Shown in pieces: positions 53,840 to 61,661 of a DNA stretch of 64,000 bases. The translations under genes and the position numbers were made by a program. Numbering within the stretch: the stretch's first letter is position 1; each line of letters opens with the position of its first letter. Location: NCBI GenBank assembly GCA_029238215.1, contig JAQWGN010000010.1, positions 1 through 64,000 of the forward strand, in the 5' to 3' direction. The DNA is from Flavobacteriaceae bacterium (lineage in GTDB: Bacteria > Bacteroidota > Bacteroidia > Flavobacteriales > Flavobacteriaceae). A model generated the notes under the pieces. The model was given only the letters and a program-made list of their open reading frames with translations, was not told the origin of the DNA and did not search any database.

Positions 53840-54541
53840 CTAATTGTCAATTAATTCCGGATTTATCCCTTTTACAAAGCGAGTGTAGTAGGCATCCCAA
53901 AAATCACGGTTTACATAGTTACTGCCTACCACGCCTACCGATTTAAAAAAAGCAAAGGCTTCTCTAGAGCTGTAAGCAGTTAGGTAGCTTTTGGCTTCGG
54001 GTAAATAGCTGTAATGCCAAGGTTCGTAGGCAAAGCCAGTTCGTTTTTCATCATTGGTATAAACCAAAACAAATCCAAAACGGTGGGCGTTGGCTTGCAT
54101 CCATTTGTGAAGGGGCGCAAAAGGGCCGTTGTCATCAAACTTTTCGGTTACCAAAAGGCTGTTTTGTTTGGGTGCGTTAGCGTCTGTAATATCAATATCA
54201 GTTCCCCAGTGGTGGCGTGAGGTACCCGGAATGGTAGAGTATTCCAAAATTTTAGTAATGGCTTGTTTTCCTGTCATGCCATCTGCTGTGTACTGCTTAA
54301 ATTTCCGTTCCCAAATGCCTTGTTGCCGTTCAAAAGAACGGTGGGCAGAAACCAGTTGAATAGCGATACCATCATATAGCGCCGCAGCTTGCATGGCTGC
54401 AAAAGCTTTGGCGGTTTGTTGGGTTAACTTGTAATTGTCTTGCTCAACAAGATGCGATTCATCGATGCCCAATAGTTGGATGGTGTTTACCTGAGCGAAT
54501 GTCGCTTGGCAAAATAACAGCAAGATTAAAATTACTTTCAT
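53840..54541 (-). CDS. M15-family D,D-carboxypeptidase (VanY-like)
   Basis: 233 residues from the ATG at 54541, which gives a signal peptide (VILILLLFCQATFAQ); the frame is open 52 codons further, but without protein character. The zinc motifs of the D-Ala-D-Ala carboxypeptidase family are present: SRHHWGTDIDITD and AYEPWHYSYLP; AHRSFERQQGIWERKF is typical of the N-terminal half. It should trim the last D-Ala from peptidoglycan stem peptides in the periplasm. Vancomycin resistance is not implied, as such enzymes are common in wall maintenance. Confidence 0.9.
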   Translation of the reverse strand: MKVILILLLFCQATFAQVNTIQLLGIDESHLVEQDNYKLTQQTAKAFAAMQAAALYDGIAIQLVSAHRSFERQQGIWERKFKQYTADGMTGKQAITKILEYSTIPGTSRHHWGTDIDITDANAPKQNSLLVTEKFDDNGPFAPLHKWMQANAHRFGFVLVYTNDEKRTGFAYEPWHYSYLPEAKSYLTAYSSREAFAFFKSVGVVGSNYVNRDFWDAYYTRFVKGINPELIDN

Positions 54542-54705
54542 AGTGTTTTTGTCATTTTGTAGTGCATGCCGCCGTAAGTGAGTTCGTAAGAACTCCTTTA
54601 TTTGATCTACCCGCAACATTCGTAAAAGAGGGTGTAAAACCACATAGCTGTCTTTAGCAGAAATTTGTTTTAATTGTATGTTTGTAATGATTTGCACCTA
54701 AAGTT

Positions 54706-55137
54706 ATGAATGTTGAATTTCGTTTTTTAAAAGTAGCGAATATCCCGGAAATCCTTCCGTTAATCCAAGATTTTACGCAACACAAATACTCCGATGCGGT
54801 ACACGCCAAGCGTTTTACCGCCATGTTTACCCATGAGTACGACTGTATTGGCTTTTATAGTGCAGATGCTTTAGTAGGCTTGTGTGGTCTGTGGTACCAA
54901 ACCCGACATTATTCAGGGAAGAGTTGTGAACTCGATCATTTTTACATCATTCCCGAATTTCAAGGCAAAGGACTGGGTACCCACTTTATGAATTGGATAG
55001 GCGATCTGCTTAAGGAAAAAGGCTTTGAAGCACTCGAGTTAAATGCCTACAAACAAAATACCGCCTCACACCGTTTGTATAAGCGAGAGGGCTTTAAACA
55101 CTTGGGGTTTCACTTCGTGAAGCGTTTATTGGAATAG
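54706..55137 (+). CDS. GNAT-family N-acetyltransferase
   Basis: 143 residues, one GNAT domain. The acetyl-CoA motif A is LDHFYIIPEFQGKGLGTHFM, with the Q/RxxGxG/A pattern as QGKGLG, and motif B is ALELNAYKQNTASHRLYKREGF. The target could be an amine on a small molecule or protein; it cannot be told. The gene stands alone, just before the tRNA-Gly gene, with its own start 9 bases from the divergent VanY frame. Confidence 0.88.
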   Translation: MNVEFRFLKVANIPEILPLIQDFTQHKYSDAVHAKRFTAMFTHEYDCIGFYSADALVGLCGLWYQTRHYSGKSCELDHFYIIPEFQGKGLGTHFMNWIGDLLKEKGFEALELNAYKQNTASHRLYKREGFKHLGFHFVKRLLE

Positions 55138-55139
55138 TG

Positions 55140-55147
55140 TATATTTG
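55140..55147 (+). promoter_or_regulatory. -7 promoter box of tRNA-Gly
   Basis: Reads TATATTTG, matching TAnnTTTG, 7 bases before the mature 5' end of the tRNA. Confidence 0.6.
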
Positions 55148-55154
55148 TGTTAAT

Positions 55155-55227
55155 GCGGGAGTAGCTCAGTTGGTAGAGCGTTAGCCTTCCAAGCTGAATG
55201 TCGCCGGTTCGAGCCCGGTCTCCCGCT
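55155..55227 (+). tRNA. tRNA-Gly (anticodon UCC)
   Basis: 73 bases fold into a cloverleaf: acceptor stem GCGGGAG/CTCCCGC, D-arm with AGCTCAGTTGGTAGAGC, anticodon stem TTAGC/GCTGA with loop CTTCCAA (anticodon TCC at 55188-55190, reading GGA), and T-arm with GGTTCGAGCC. The CCA end is not encoded. The next gene starts 25 bases after it. Confidence 0.96.
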
Positions 55228-55251
55228 CAAGCCAACCCAATACAGTTTATT

Positions 55252-55980
55252 ATGCGACAATTATTTCTTGTCCTTCTTTTTGCCCCGTTGGCTATGGCTC
55301 AGTCCGATTACCGCACTTGGCTAAGAGGGAAAATCATTTACCAAAACACCAATGTTGAGGCTGCCAATGTGGTAAACACCACCACACAGCAAGCAACAAT
55401 TAGTGACGACAATGGCGAGTTTGCAATTGAAGTGCAGCTAGGCGATGAGTTGGTATTTACGTCCCTTCAATATCAAATTAGAGTTGTAAAAATCACCAAA
55501 GAAATTTTACAACGCGGCCGCCTTGTTATTGATGTGAATGAAAAGGTTACGGAACTCGAGGAGGTGGTTGTTACCCCCGAACAGCGACAAAAATTCTTGG
55601 ACTTACGTGCCGAGGAGTTTAAAGAATACGACTACGAACGTGACCGCTCTACTAAAATTCAAAATGAACTTATAAAAAACAATCAGCTGTACAATGGCGT
55701 TAATTTTGTAAATGTATTTAAGGCACTGTATCAATTGGTTGATAAGCAGCCAAAAGAAAAGGAAAAAACATACAAACTGCTTCCCAGCGATGTAATTCGT
55801 CAATTGTATGACGACGCATTTTTTACCAATCAACTTCAAATCGATAAGGAATCAATAGGATTGTTTTTAATGTATTGCGATGGGGAAGTTGAAACAAAGG
55901 AATTACTGGAAGATAAAACAGACTTTGAGTTAATGGATTTTCTTGTTAAAACGAGTGTGCAATTCAATAAAAAGAACTGA
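55252..55980 (+). CDS. Exported protein with carboxypeptidase-D-like regulatory domain
   Basis: 242 residues from the ATG at 55252, with signal peptide (QLFLVLLFAPLAMAQ); the frame is open into the tRNA, which is rejected. Residues ~25-100 (LRGKIIYQNTNVEAANVVNT, ISDDNGEFAIEVQLGDELVF) form a CarboxypepD_reg-like beta domain as seen at the start of TonB-dependent receptors, but no barrel follows. The rest is a helical, charged domain. The stop overlaps the next start by one base. The function is unknown; an envelope role is likely. Confidence 0.8.
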   Translation: MRQLFLVLLFAPLAMAQSDYRTWLRGKIIYQNTNVEAANVVNTTTQQATISDDNGEFAIEVQLGDELVFTSLQYQIRVVKITKEILQRGRLVIDVNEKVTELEEVVVTPEQRQKFLDLRAEEFKEYDYERDRSTKIQNELIKNNQLYNGVNFVNVFKALYQLVDKQPKEKEKTYKLLPSDVIRQLYDDAFFTNQLQIDKESIGLFLMYCDGEVETKELLEDKTDFELMDFLVKTSVQFNKKN

Positions 55981-56486
55981 TGCGTTTTTTATTCCTATTG
56001 CTTTTTATTCCCTTATTGGCTGTAGCACCGCATAAATACTATGTAAGTTCTACAGAAATGTATTTCAAACCCGATAAAGATCAATTGCAACTTGTAGTGC
56101 GTGTTTTTACCGATGATTTTGAAACGGCTCTTTCACAGTTTAGCAACCAGAGCATCCGTCTTGACCCTGACAATACATCTAAAACGGCATTAGATTCTCT
56201 GATAACTAGCTATTTTAACAATCATTTTGTTTTTTATGAATTGCCAGCAGCTTCTCAGTTTTCTTTTGTTGGATGGGAGTATAAACAAGACCAAACGGTT
56301 ATGTATGCATCGTACGACGGGCTTGAATCACTCACCAAACTAGCATGGTCTAATACCTTTTTAATGGATGTTTTTCCTGATCAAAAAAATATTGTTATCC
56401 TATCTTCTCTAGGTAAAAAGAAAAGTTTTTTACACACTAGAGAGCAAGAATTTGCAACGTTTAATTTTAAAATGCCCGTAAACTAA
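55980..56486 (+). CDS. DUF6702-like exported protein
   Basis: 168 residues with a signal peptide (RFLFLLLFIPLLAVA). After it comes HKYYVSSTEMYFKPDKDQLQLVVRVFTDDFE, a pattern I associate with the DUF6702 family of Bacteroidota, and the C-terminal half has FLMDVFPDQKNIVIL and SFLHTREQEFATFNF. No function is known. It shares a base with the preceding gene and lies 23 bases before the M1 peptidase gene, so the three form one operon of exported proteins. Confidence 0.75.
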   Translation: MRFLFLLLFIPLLAVAPHKYYVSSTEMYFKPDKDQLQLVVRVFTDDFETALSQFSNQSIRLDPDNTSKTALDSLITSYFNNHFVFYELPAASQFSFVGWEYKQDQTVMYASYDGLESLTKLAWSNTFLMDVFPDQKNIVILSSLGKKKSFLHTREQEFATFNFKMPVN

Positions 56487-56509
56487 TATCTTTATAAAAA
56501 TCATTGAAA

Positions 56510-58690
56510 ATGAAATATTCACAACTTATTACACTTTCATTATCTCTTGTGTTCATCGTGTCTTTTGGACAAGAAGCTTTTTCGCAAGGGCATACCAATC
56601 AAAACAAATTTCGACAGCTTTATAATGAGTTGGCAACACCCAACGCATACAGAACTGCGTCGGGTGCTCCTGGGCCTGCATATTACCAACAAAAGGCTGA
56701 TTACACCATGGCGTTAACCCTTGATGATGAAACCCAACAATTATTTGGTGATCAAACCATTACGTATACCAATAATTCACCTGAATCGTTAACGTATTTG
56801 TGGGTGCAACTCGATCAAAACGTACGCGCGCGCGATGCCCAATCCTACGATCGATTAAACAATGGCAGCAACTATTACGGGACACAACGTGCTGTTGGCC
56901 CCGGATTTGTTAATGAATATTTATTGAAAGATAAGTTTGATGGAGGGTTTAAAATTGATCTTTTAAACGATGTTAATGGTTTGGCCTTGCCATATACCAT
57001 ACATCAAACCATGATGCGTATCGATTTACCTACAGCGTTGGACTCAGGGACTGCAATCAGTTTTCGTATCAAATGGCATTATAACATTCCTAATCGCCAG
57101 TTTTGGGACGCACGATCGGGTTATGAGTACTTTAAAAAGGATGATAACTTCGCGTATTTTATCGCACAATTTTTTCCTCGGATGGCTGTGTATAACGATG
57201 TGGAAGGTTGGCAAAATCAACAGTTTTGGGGCAATGGTGAATTTGCATTACCCTTCGGAGATTATGATGTGAAAATTACCGTTCCCGACGACCACATTGT
57301 CGAGGCTACAGGAGTACTAGAAAACCGTAAAGCGGTTTACTCATCTGAAATGATGAAGCGTTTTAAGGCGGCTAAAAAGTCTTACGATGAGCCTGTGTTT
57401 ATTGTGACTCAAGACGAGGCAGAGGCCAATGAAAAAAGCAAACCTGAGGGAACAAAAACCTGGCATTTTACCGCCGAAAATGTACGCGATTTCGCCTTTG
57501 CTTCTTCACGGAAATTTATTGTTGACATGATGAATGTTGATGTAAATGGAACTGATATTATGGCTGTTTCTGTTTATCCTAAAGAAGGAAACCCATTGTG
57601 GGAGCAATGGTCTACAAAGACAGTAGCTAGTGCATTAAAGTCTTATTCACGCATGACTTTTGACTATCCCTATCACAAAGCAGTTTCTGTTCATGCCGAT
57701 GATGTTGGGATGGAGTACCCCATGATTTGTTTTAATTTTGGGCGACCAGATAAAAATGGAAATTACAGTGATCGAACAAAGTTTGGGATGATTGGTGTTA
57801 TCATTCATGAAGTAGGGCATAATTTTTTCCCCATGATAGTCAACTCTGACGAACGTCAGTGGGGATGGATGGATGAAGGACTCAACAGCTTTGTTCAGAT
57901 TATTGCTGAACAAGATTTTGGAAAGGCTTTTCCTGAAGCAATCCCTGGACTTGACCATTATCCTTCAGACGATATGGATCCACAAAATATAGTACGTTAT
58001 ATGGCAGGGGATCAGGATTTTATTTCTCCTATTATGTCAAATCCTGAAAATGTATATCAATTAGGACCTAATGCCTATAGTAAGCCTGCTACTGCATTAA
58101 ATATTTTAAGAGAAACCGTAATGGGTCGTGAACTGTTTGATCATGCTTTCAAGACCTTTTCACAACGATGGATGTTTAAACACCCTACACCTGAAGACTT
58201 TTTCCGCACCATGGAAGACGCTTCTGCCTTTGACTTAGATTGGTTTTGGCGCGGTTGGTTCTTTACTACTGATGTGGTTGATATGGGTGTTACCGAAGTA
58301 AAAGACATTAAGAAATTCAATGACGATCAATATTATTTTGAAGCATATTATAAGCGTAGTCTTAAAAACTTAACCCCCGAAGAACTTAAAAATCGCAAGG
58401 AGAATAAAAAATTCTATGAAGTTGTTTTTGAAAAACCTGGTGGAATTCCAATGCCTTTAATTGTGGAGTATGCGTATGCCGACGGCACCAAAGAACGAAA
58501 AACATATCCTGCGCAATTATGGCGTAAAAATGACAAAACGGTAAGTAAATATATTGCTACAAATAAAGAGCTGGTCGGAGTGATTGTAGATCCCGATAAT
58601 GCAACAGCCGATATTAACAAAGACAACAATACCTGGCCAAAGGTGCTTGAAGAAAATGACTTTGAAAAATTTAAAAACAAACAAAACTAA
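56510..58690 (+). CDS. M1-family metallopeptidase (aminopeptidase N-like)
   Basis: 726 residues from the ATG at 56510; a TTG six bases upstream is less likely. A signal peptide ends near EAFSQ. The zinc site is HEVGH (433-437) with the third ligand Glu456 in WMDEGLNSF, the HEXXH-18-E spacing of the M1 family. The N-terminal beta domain (MALTLDDETQQLFGDQTITY) is also typical; the usual GAMEN exopeptidase motif reads VGMEYP here. It should cut peptides in the periplasm or at the cell surface. A strong terminator follows. Confidence 0.92.
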   Translation: MKYSQLITLSLSLVFIVSFGQEAFSQGHTNQNKFRQLYNELATPNAYRTASGAPGPAYYQQKADYTMALTLDDETQQLFGDQTITYTNNSPESLTYLWVQLDQNVRARDAQSYDRLNNGSNYYGTQRAVGPGFVNEYLLKDKFDGGFKIDLLNDVNGLALPYTIHQTMMRIDLPTALDSGTAISFRIKWHYNIPNRQFWDARSGYEYFKKDDNFAYFIAQFFPRMAVYNDVEGWQNQQFWGNGEFALPFGDYDVKITVPDDHIVEATGVLENRKAVYSSEMMKRFKAAKKSYDEPVFIVTQDEAEANEKSKPEGTKTWHFTAENVRDFAFASSRKFIVDMMNVDVNGTDIMAVSVYPKEGNPLWEQWSTKTVASALKSYSRMTFDYPYHKAVSVHADDVGMEYPMICFNFGRPDKNGNYSDRTKFGMIGVIIHEVGHNFFPMIVNSDERQWGWMDEGLNSFVQIIAEQDFGKAFPEAIPGLDHYPSDDMDPQNIVRYMAGDQDFISPIMSNPENVYQLGPNAYSKPATALNILRETVMGRELFDHAFKTFSQRWMFKHPTPEDFFRTMEDASAFDLDWFWRGWFFTTDVVDMGVTEVKDIKKFNDDQYYFEAYYKRSLKNLTPEELKNRKENKKFYEVVFEKPGGIPMPLIVEYAYADGTKERKTYPAQLWRKNDKTVSKYIATNKELVGVIVDPDNATADINKDNNTWPKVLEENDFEKFKNKQN

Positions 58691-58693
58691 ATG

Positions 58694-58722
58694 AAAAGCC
58701 AACCCACTGGGTTGGCTTTTTT
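58694..58722 (+). terminator. Rho-independent terminator after the M1 peptidase gene
   Basis: A 12-bp perfect stem (58694-58705 with 58709-58720) with a 3-base loop, followed by T. It lies 3 bases after the stop codon. Confidence 0.92.
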
Positions 58723-58731
58723 GTTTTAAGC

Positions 58732-58739
58732 TATCTTTG
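58732..58739 (+). promoter_or_regulatory. -7 promoter box of tatA
   Basis: Reads TATCTTTG, matching TAnnTTTG, only 4 bases before the ATG at 58744, so the tatA mRNA would be leaderless or nearly so. The upstream part of the promoter would overlap the terminator arm. Confidence 0.6.
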
Positions 58740-58743
58740 TACT

Positions 58744-59007
58744 ATGAGTCTATTTATCAGCGGAGCTGAATTGGTGTTTGTGTTTATGATCGTGTTGTTG
58801 GTTTTTGGTGCTAACCGCATTCCCGAAATTGCCCGTATGTTGGGTAAGGGGATTCAACAGGCAAAAAACGCCAGTCGAGATTTTAGACAAGAACTTGAAG
58901 AATCTGCTTCAAAGCAAGGGCTAGACACCAAAGAAGTTCATAAAGAGATTAATGAGCTTAAAAAAGAGTTGGACGAAATTGCCGGGTCAGTACGCCGCAA
59001 GCGTTAA
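58744..59007 (+). CDS. tatA: Twin-arginine translocase subunit TatA/TatE
   Basis: 87 residues: one N-terminal membrane helix (AELVFVFMIVLLVFGANRIPEIARMLGKG), with the hinge and amphipathic helix of TatA, then a charged coiled tail. LLVFGANRIPEIAR matches the family signature F-G-x-x-(K/R)-(L/I)-P. TatA forms the pore-making part of the Tat system for folded proteins. tatC is not in this window. The end overlaps the facing O-methyltransferase gene by 4 bases. Confidence 0.92.
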   Translation: MSLFISGAELVFVFMIVLLVFGANRIPEIARMLGKGIQQAKNASRDFRQELEESASKQGLDTKEVHKEINELKKELDEIAGSVRRKR

Positions 59008-59639
59008 TTTTTACGAATAAGCGTAAGGCCATCCCTTACAGGGAGTAAGACGGTTTCCACTCGTTGGTCTTCTGTAACTTTTTTATTAAAGATTTGCAAT
59101 GCTTTAGTAGCTTCATCTTTGGCTGAATTCACCACTTTGCCTGACCACAATACATTGTCTGCGATGATTAATCCACCCGAACGGACACGATCTACAACAA
59201 GGTCAAAATAGCGTGGGTACTGCTCCTTATCAGCATCGATAAAAACCAAGTCGAACGTCCCTTTAATTGAAGGTATAATTTCAGCAGCATTTCCAAGATG
59301 TTGTATGATTTGTTTTCCAAAACCTGCAGTTTCAAAATATCGCTGTTGCATATCCATTAATTCTTCGTTAATATCTATGGTATCAATGCGCCCATCAGGG
59401 TGTAAACCTTCAGCCATACAAAGTGCCGAATATCCAGTAAAAGTTCCGATTTCTAGAATTTGTTTGGGGGAAATAAGCTTAGTAAGAAGCGCCAATAACC
59501 TACCTTGATAAGCGCCACTAAGCATGCGGGGTTGTAAGACTTTAAGGTGTGTTTCACGTGCCAATTGCTGTAACAATTCGGGCTCTTGTTCTGAGTGTTG
59601 CTGTACGTAAGTTTCTAAATGTTCGTCTAAGAAATTCAT
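59004..59639 (-). CDS. SAM-dependent O-methyltransferase (caffeoyl-CoA OMT-like)
   Basis: 211 residues. ILEIGTFTGYSALCMAEGL, GRIDTIDINEEL, FDLVFIDADKEQYPRYFD and LIIADNVLWSGKVV are the hallmark segments of the cation-dependent O-methyltransferase family 3. In bacteria these act on small catechol-like compounds; the substrate is unknown. Its start overlaps the end of the flavin reductase gene by 4 bases, so the pair is co-translated. Confidence 0.9.
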   Translation of the reverse strand: MNFLDEHLETYVQQHSEQEPELLQQLARETHLKVLQPRMLSGAYQGRLLALLTKLISPKQILEIGTFTGYSALCMAEGLHPDGRIDTIDINEELMDMQQRYFETAGFGKQIIQHLGNAAEIIPSIKGTFDLVFIDADKEQYPRYFDLVVDRVRSGGLIIADNVLWSGKVVNSAKDEATKALQIFNKKVTEDQRVETVLLPVRDGLTLIRKN

Positions 59640-60259
59640 GATTTTTTTGGTCTAGCATACGGGAAACGTTCCAATAAGGTTGCTTTGGCGTAACCATCAA
59701 GGCCGTTTATACTAACGCTACCGGCAGTCTGTAGGTTTAACCATCCATCGGGCTGTTGAATGGCATCATTAGAAATATATACATGTTCAATTTGACTTAC
59801 TAGTAGCAAGGTGCCATTTTCTTTAATTTCATATTCATTTAAAAACCGACAGCCCAATCGAATCTGAGCACCTTTAACAAAAGGCGCAGGAAAATCATCA
59901 AGAAATTCTTCTTCCAAATCAGTTTTCGTAAACTCCGATACTTCGTCAGGGTATTTGGCTGAGGTGTGGTGTGCATCCCCAATAATTTCGGTATGGATAT
60001 GGTTTACGGTAAAGACTCCAGAGTCTTTAATGTTTCTATAGGTATCGCGTGGAACGGTAGTTGGACGGAGTATAAATCCAATAAGCGGAGGATTGCTACC
60101 CAGATGGGTTATGCTGCTAAATACTGCTACGTTACTGACTCCGTTTATAGATTTGGTGCCTAACAAATTTGCGGATTTAAACCCAGTGCAACTGTTTATA
60201 AGGTTTAGTCTAAATAGTTTATCCATTTGGTCAATATCTGACCTAGAGTAATGTAGCAT
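59636..60259 (-). CDS. Flavin reductase-family (FMN-binding split-barrel) protein
   Basis: 207 residues. The split-barrel segments NLLGTKSINGVSNVAVFSS, PLIGFILRPTTVPRDTYRNI and FTVNHIH are typical of flavin reductase-like FMN-binding proteins. Such proteins provide reduced flavin or act as small-molecule oxidoreductases; the partner is not visible unless it is the adjacent methyltransferase. Promoter box at 60272-60279. Confidence 0.87.
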   Translation of the reverse strand: MLHYSRSDIDQMDKLFRLNLINSCTGFKSANLLGTKSINGVSNVAVFSSITHLGSNPPLIGFILRPTTVPRDTYRNIKDSGVFTVNHIHTEIIGDAHHTSAKYPDEVSEFTKTDLEEEFLDDFPAPFVKGAQIRLGCRFLNEYEIKENGTLLLVSQIEHVYISNDAIQQPDGWLNLQTAGSVSINGLDGYAKATLLERFPYARPKKS

Positions 60260-60271
60260 AGTATTTTAGTG

Positions 60272-60279
60272 CAAATTTA
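60272..60279 (-). promoter_or_regulatory. -7 promoter box upstream of the flavin reductase gene
   Basis: The minus strand reads TAAATTTG, matching TAnnTTTG, 12 bases upstream of the ATG. Confidence 0.55.
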
Positions 60280-60299
60280 CGGAATAGAATGAATTTGGT

Positions 60300-60307
60300 T
60301 ACTTTTG
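60300..60307 (+). promoter_or_regulatory. -7 promoter box of tRNA-Val
   Basis: Reads TACTTTTG, matching TAnnTTTG, 7 bases before the mature 5' end of the tRNA, the same spacing as at tRNA-Gly. Confidence 0.6.
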
Positions 60308-60314
60308 CCGTCTC

Positions 60315-60389
60315 GGGTCATTAACTCAGTTGGTTCAGAGTGTCGCCTTGACAGGGCGGAAGTCATTGGTTCGAATCCAATATGACCCA
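60315..60389 (+). tRNA. tRNA-Val (anticodon GAC)
   Basis: 75 bases: acceptor stem GGGTCAT/ATGACCC, anticodon arm with loop TTGACAG (anticodon GAC, reading GTC and GTT), T-arm with GGTTCGAATCC. The CCA end is not encoded. It faces the end of murF, 3 bases away. Confidence 0.95.
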
Positions 60390-60392
60390 CAT

Positions 60393-61661
60393 TCAAAGTA
60401 CTTCAAGCAGGCGTTCTAAGGAAACGCTTCGCGATCCTTTAATTAAGATTTGCGCTGTTTTCAGTGGATTTATTTTAAAATGATGCATTAGGTTTTCCAC
60501 TGTAGAAAACCAGTTTTCTGATACTAGATTTTTGTATGGATTCCCTACCCAATAGCAACAATCAATCCCTAATGATTTTACGGTGTTTACGATTGTTTTG
60601 TGTTCCTCTTCCTCATGAGTTCCAAGCTCTGCCATAGTCCCTAAAATCACAGCTTTTTCGCCGTTTCGCTCACTAAACGCTTGAACGGCAGCGAGCATAC
60701 TGGAAGGGTTGGCGTTATATGCATCCAACACAATTGTTTTGTTGTTTTTTACGAGCAGTTGCGATCGGTGGTTATTAGGCTTATAAGCCTCAATGGCCTC
60801 AATACATTTTTGAAGCGGTACATCAAAAAATAACCCAATATTTACAGCTGCCGCAATATTAGCCACATTATAAGCTCCAGCCAATTGAGTATGGATTTCT
60901 ATGGCATTATAGCACAACGATAGGGTGGGGTGATGCTCTATTACGGCAAATGCCGTAGGGGTGTAGTAGATTGACAACGTATCTGGAAGTGCGTTGAGTA
61001 AGGTTTCGTCTTCTTTATTGATAAAAACAGTACCGTTCGACTGTGCTAAAAAACGGTATAGTTCTGTTTTAGCTTTAAGGACTCCTGCTTCTGAACCAAA
61101 ACCTTCAAGATGGGCTTTCCCGACGTTGGTTATGAGTCCATGAGTGGGTTGTGTAATTGTACATAAATGTTCGATTTCACCCAGATGATTGGCTCCCATC
61201 TCAATAATGGCAAGGCGATGATTTGCATTTATTTGTAGCAACGTTAATGGAACTCCTATATGATTATTAAGGTTTCCCGATGTTGCCAGAATATTGTATC
61301 GGGTTTTTAAAACCGTACCTATAAGTTCTTTTGTGGTGGTTTTCCCATTGCTTCCAGTAAGTGCAACTACAGGAATATCAAACTGATTTCTGTGATGTTG
61401 TGCTAATTCTTGAAGCATGTTAAGAACATTATCTACTAAATAGCAAGATTTGTTTGTGGCAGCAACTTTAGGGTCGTCTACTATTGAAGCATTTGCTCCT
61501 TCCAAAACAGCTTGTTCGGCATATGTATTACCATCAAAATTAGGGCCTTTAAGCGCAAAAAAAAGTTGATTTTTTTTTAGCTGTCTACTGTCCGTTTGTG
61601 CGCCAGAAGAAGTTAAGAAAAGTTTGTAAACTTCTGTTAAAGAAGTTGTAGGGCTAGTCAC
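60393..61661 (-). CDS. murF: UDP-N-acetylmuramoyl-tripeptide--D-alanyl-D-alanine ligase
   Basis: 422 residues. The Mur ligase P-loop is VVALTGSNGKTTTKELIG; SGNLNNHIGVPLTLL, AIIEMGANHLGEIEHLC and VLDAYNANPSSMLAAV are MurF hallmarks. It adds D-Ala-D-Ala to the UDP-MurNAc tripeptide in the cytoplasm, the last soluble step of peptidoglycan precursor synthesis. Its ATG lies 8 bases inside the end of gldJ, so the two are co-transcribed. Confidence 0.96.
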   Translation of the reverse strand: MTSPTTSLTEVYKLFLTSSGAQTDSRQLKKNQLFFALKGPNFDGNTYAEQAVLEGANASIVDDPKVAATNKSCYLVDNVLNMLQELAQHHRNQFDIPVVALTGSNGKTTTKELIGTVLKTRYNILATSGNLNNHIGVPLTLLQINANHRLAIIEMGANHLGEIEHLCTITQPTHGLITNVGKAHLEGFGSEAGVLKAKTELYRFLAQSNGTVFINKEDETLLNALPDTLSIYYTPTAFAVIEHHPTLSLCYNAIEIHTQLAGAYNVANIAAAVNIGLFFDVPLQKCIEAIEAYKPNNHRSQLLVKNNKTIVLDAYNANPSSMLAAVQAFSERNGEKAVILGTMAELGTHEEEEHKTIVNTVKSLGIDCCYWVGNPYKNLVSENWFSTVENLMHHFKINPLKTAQILIKGSRSVSLERLLEVL

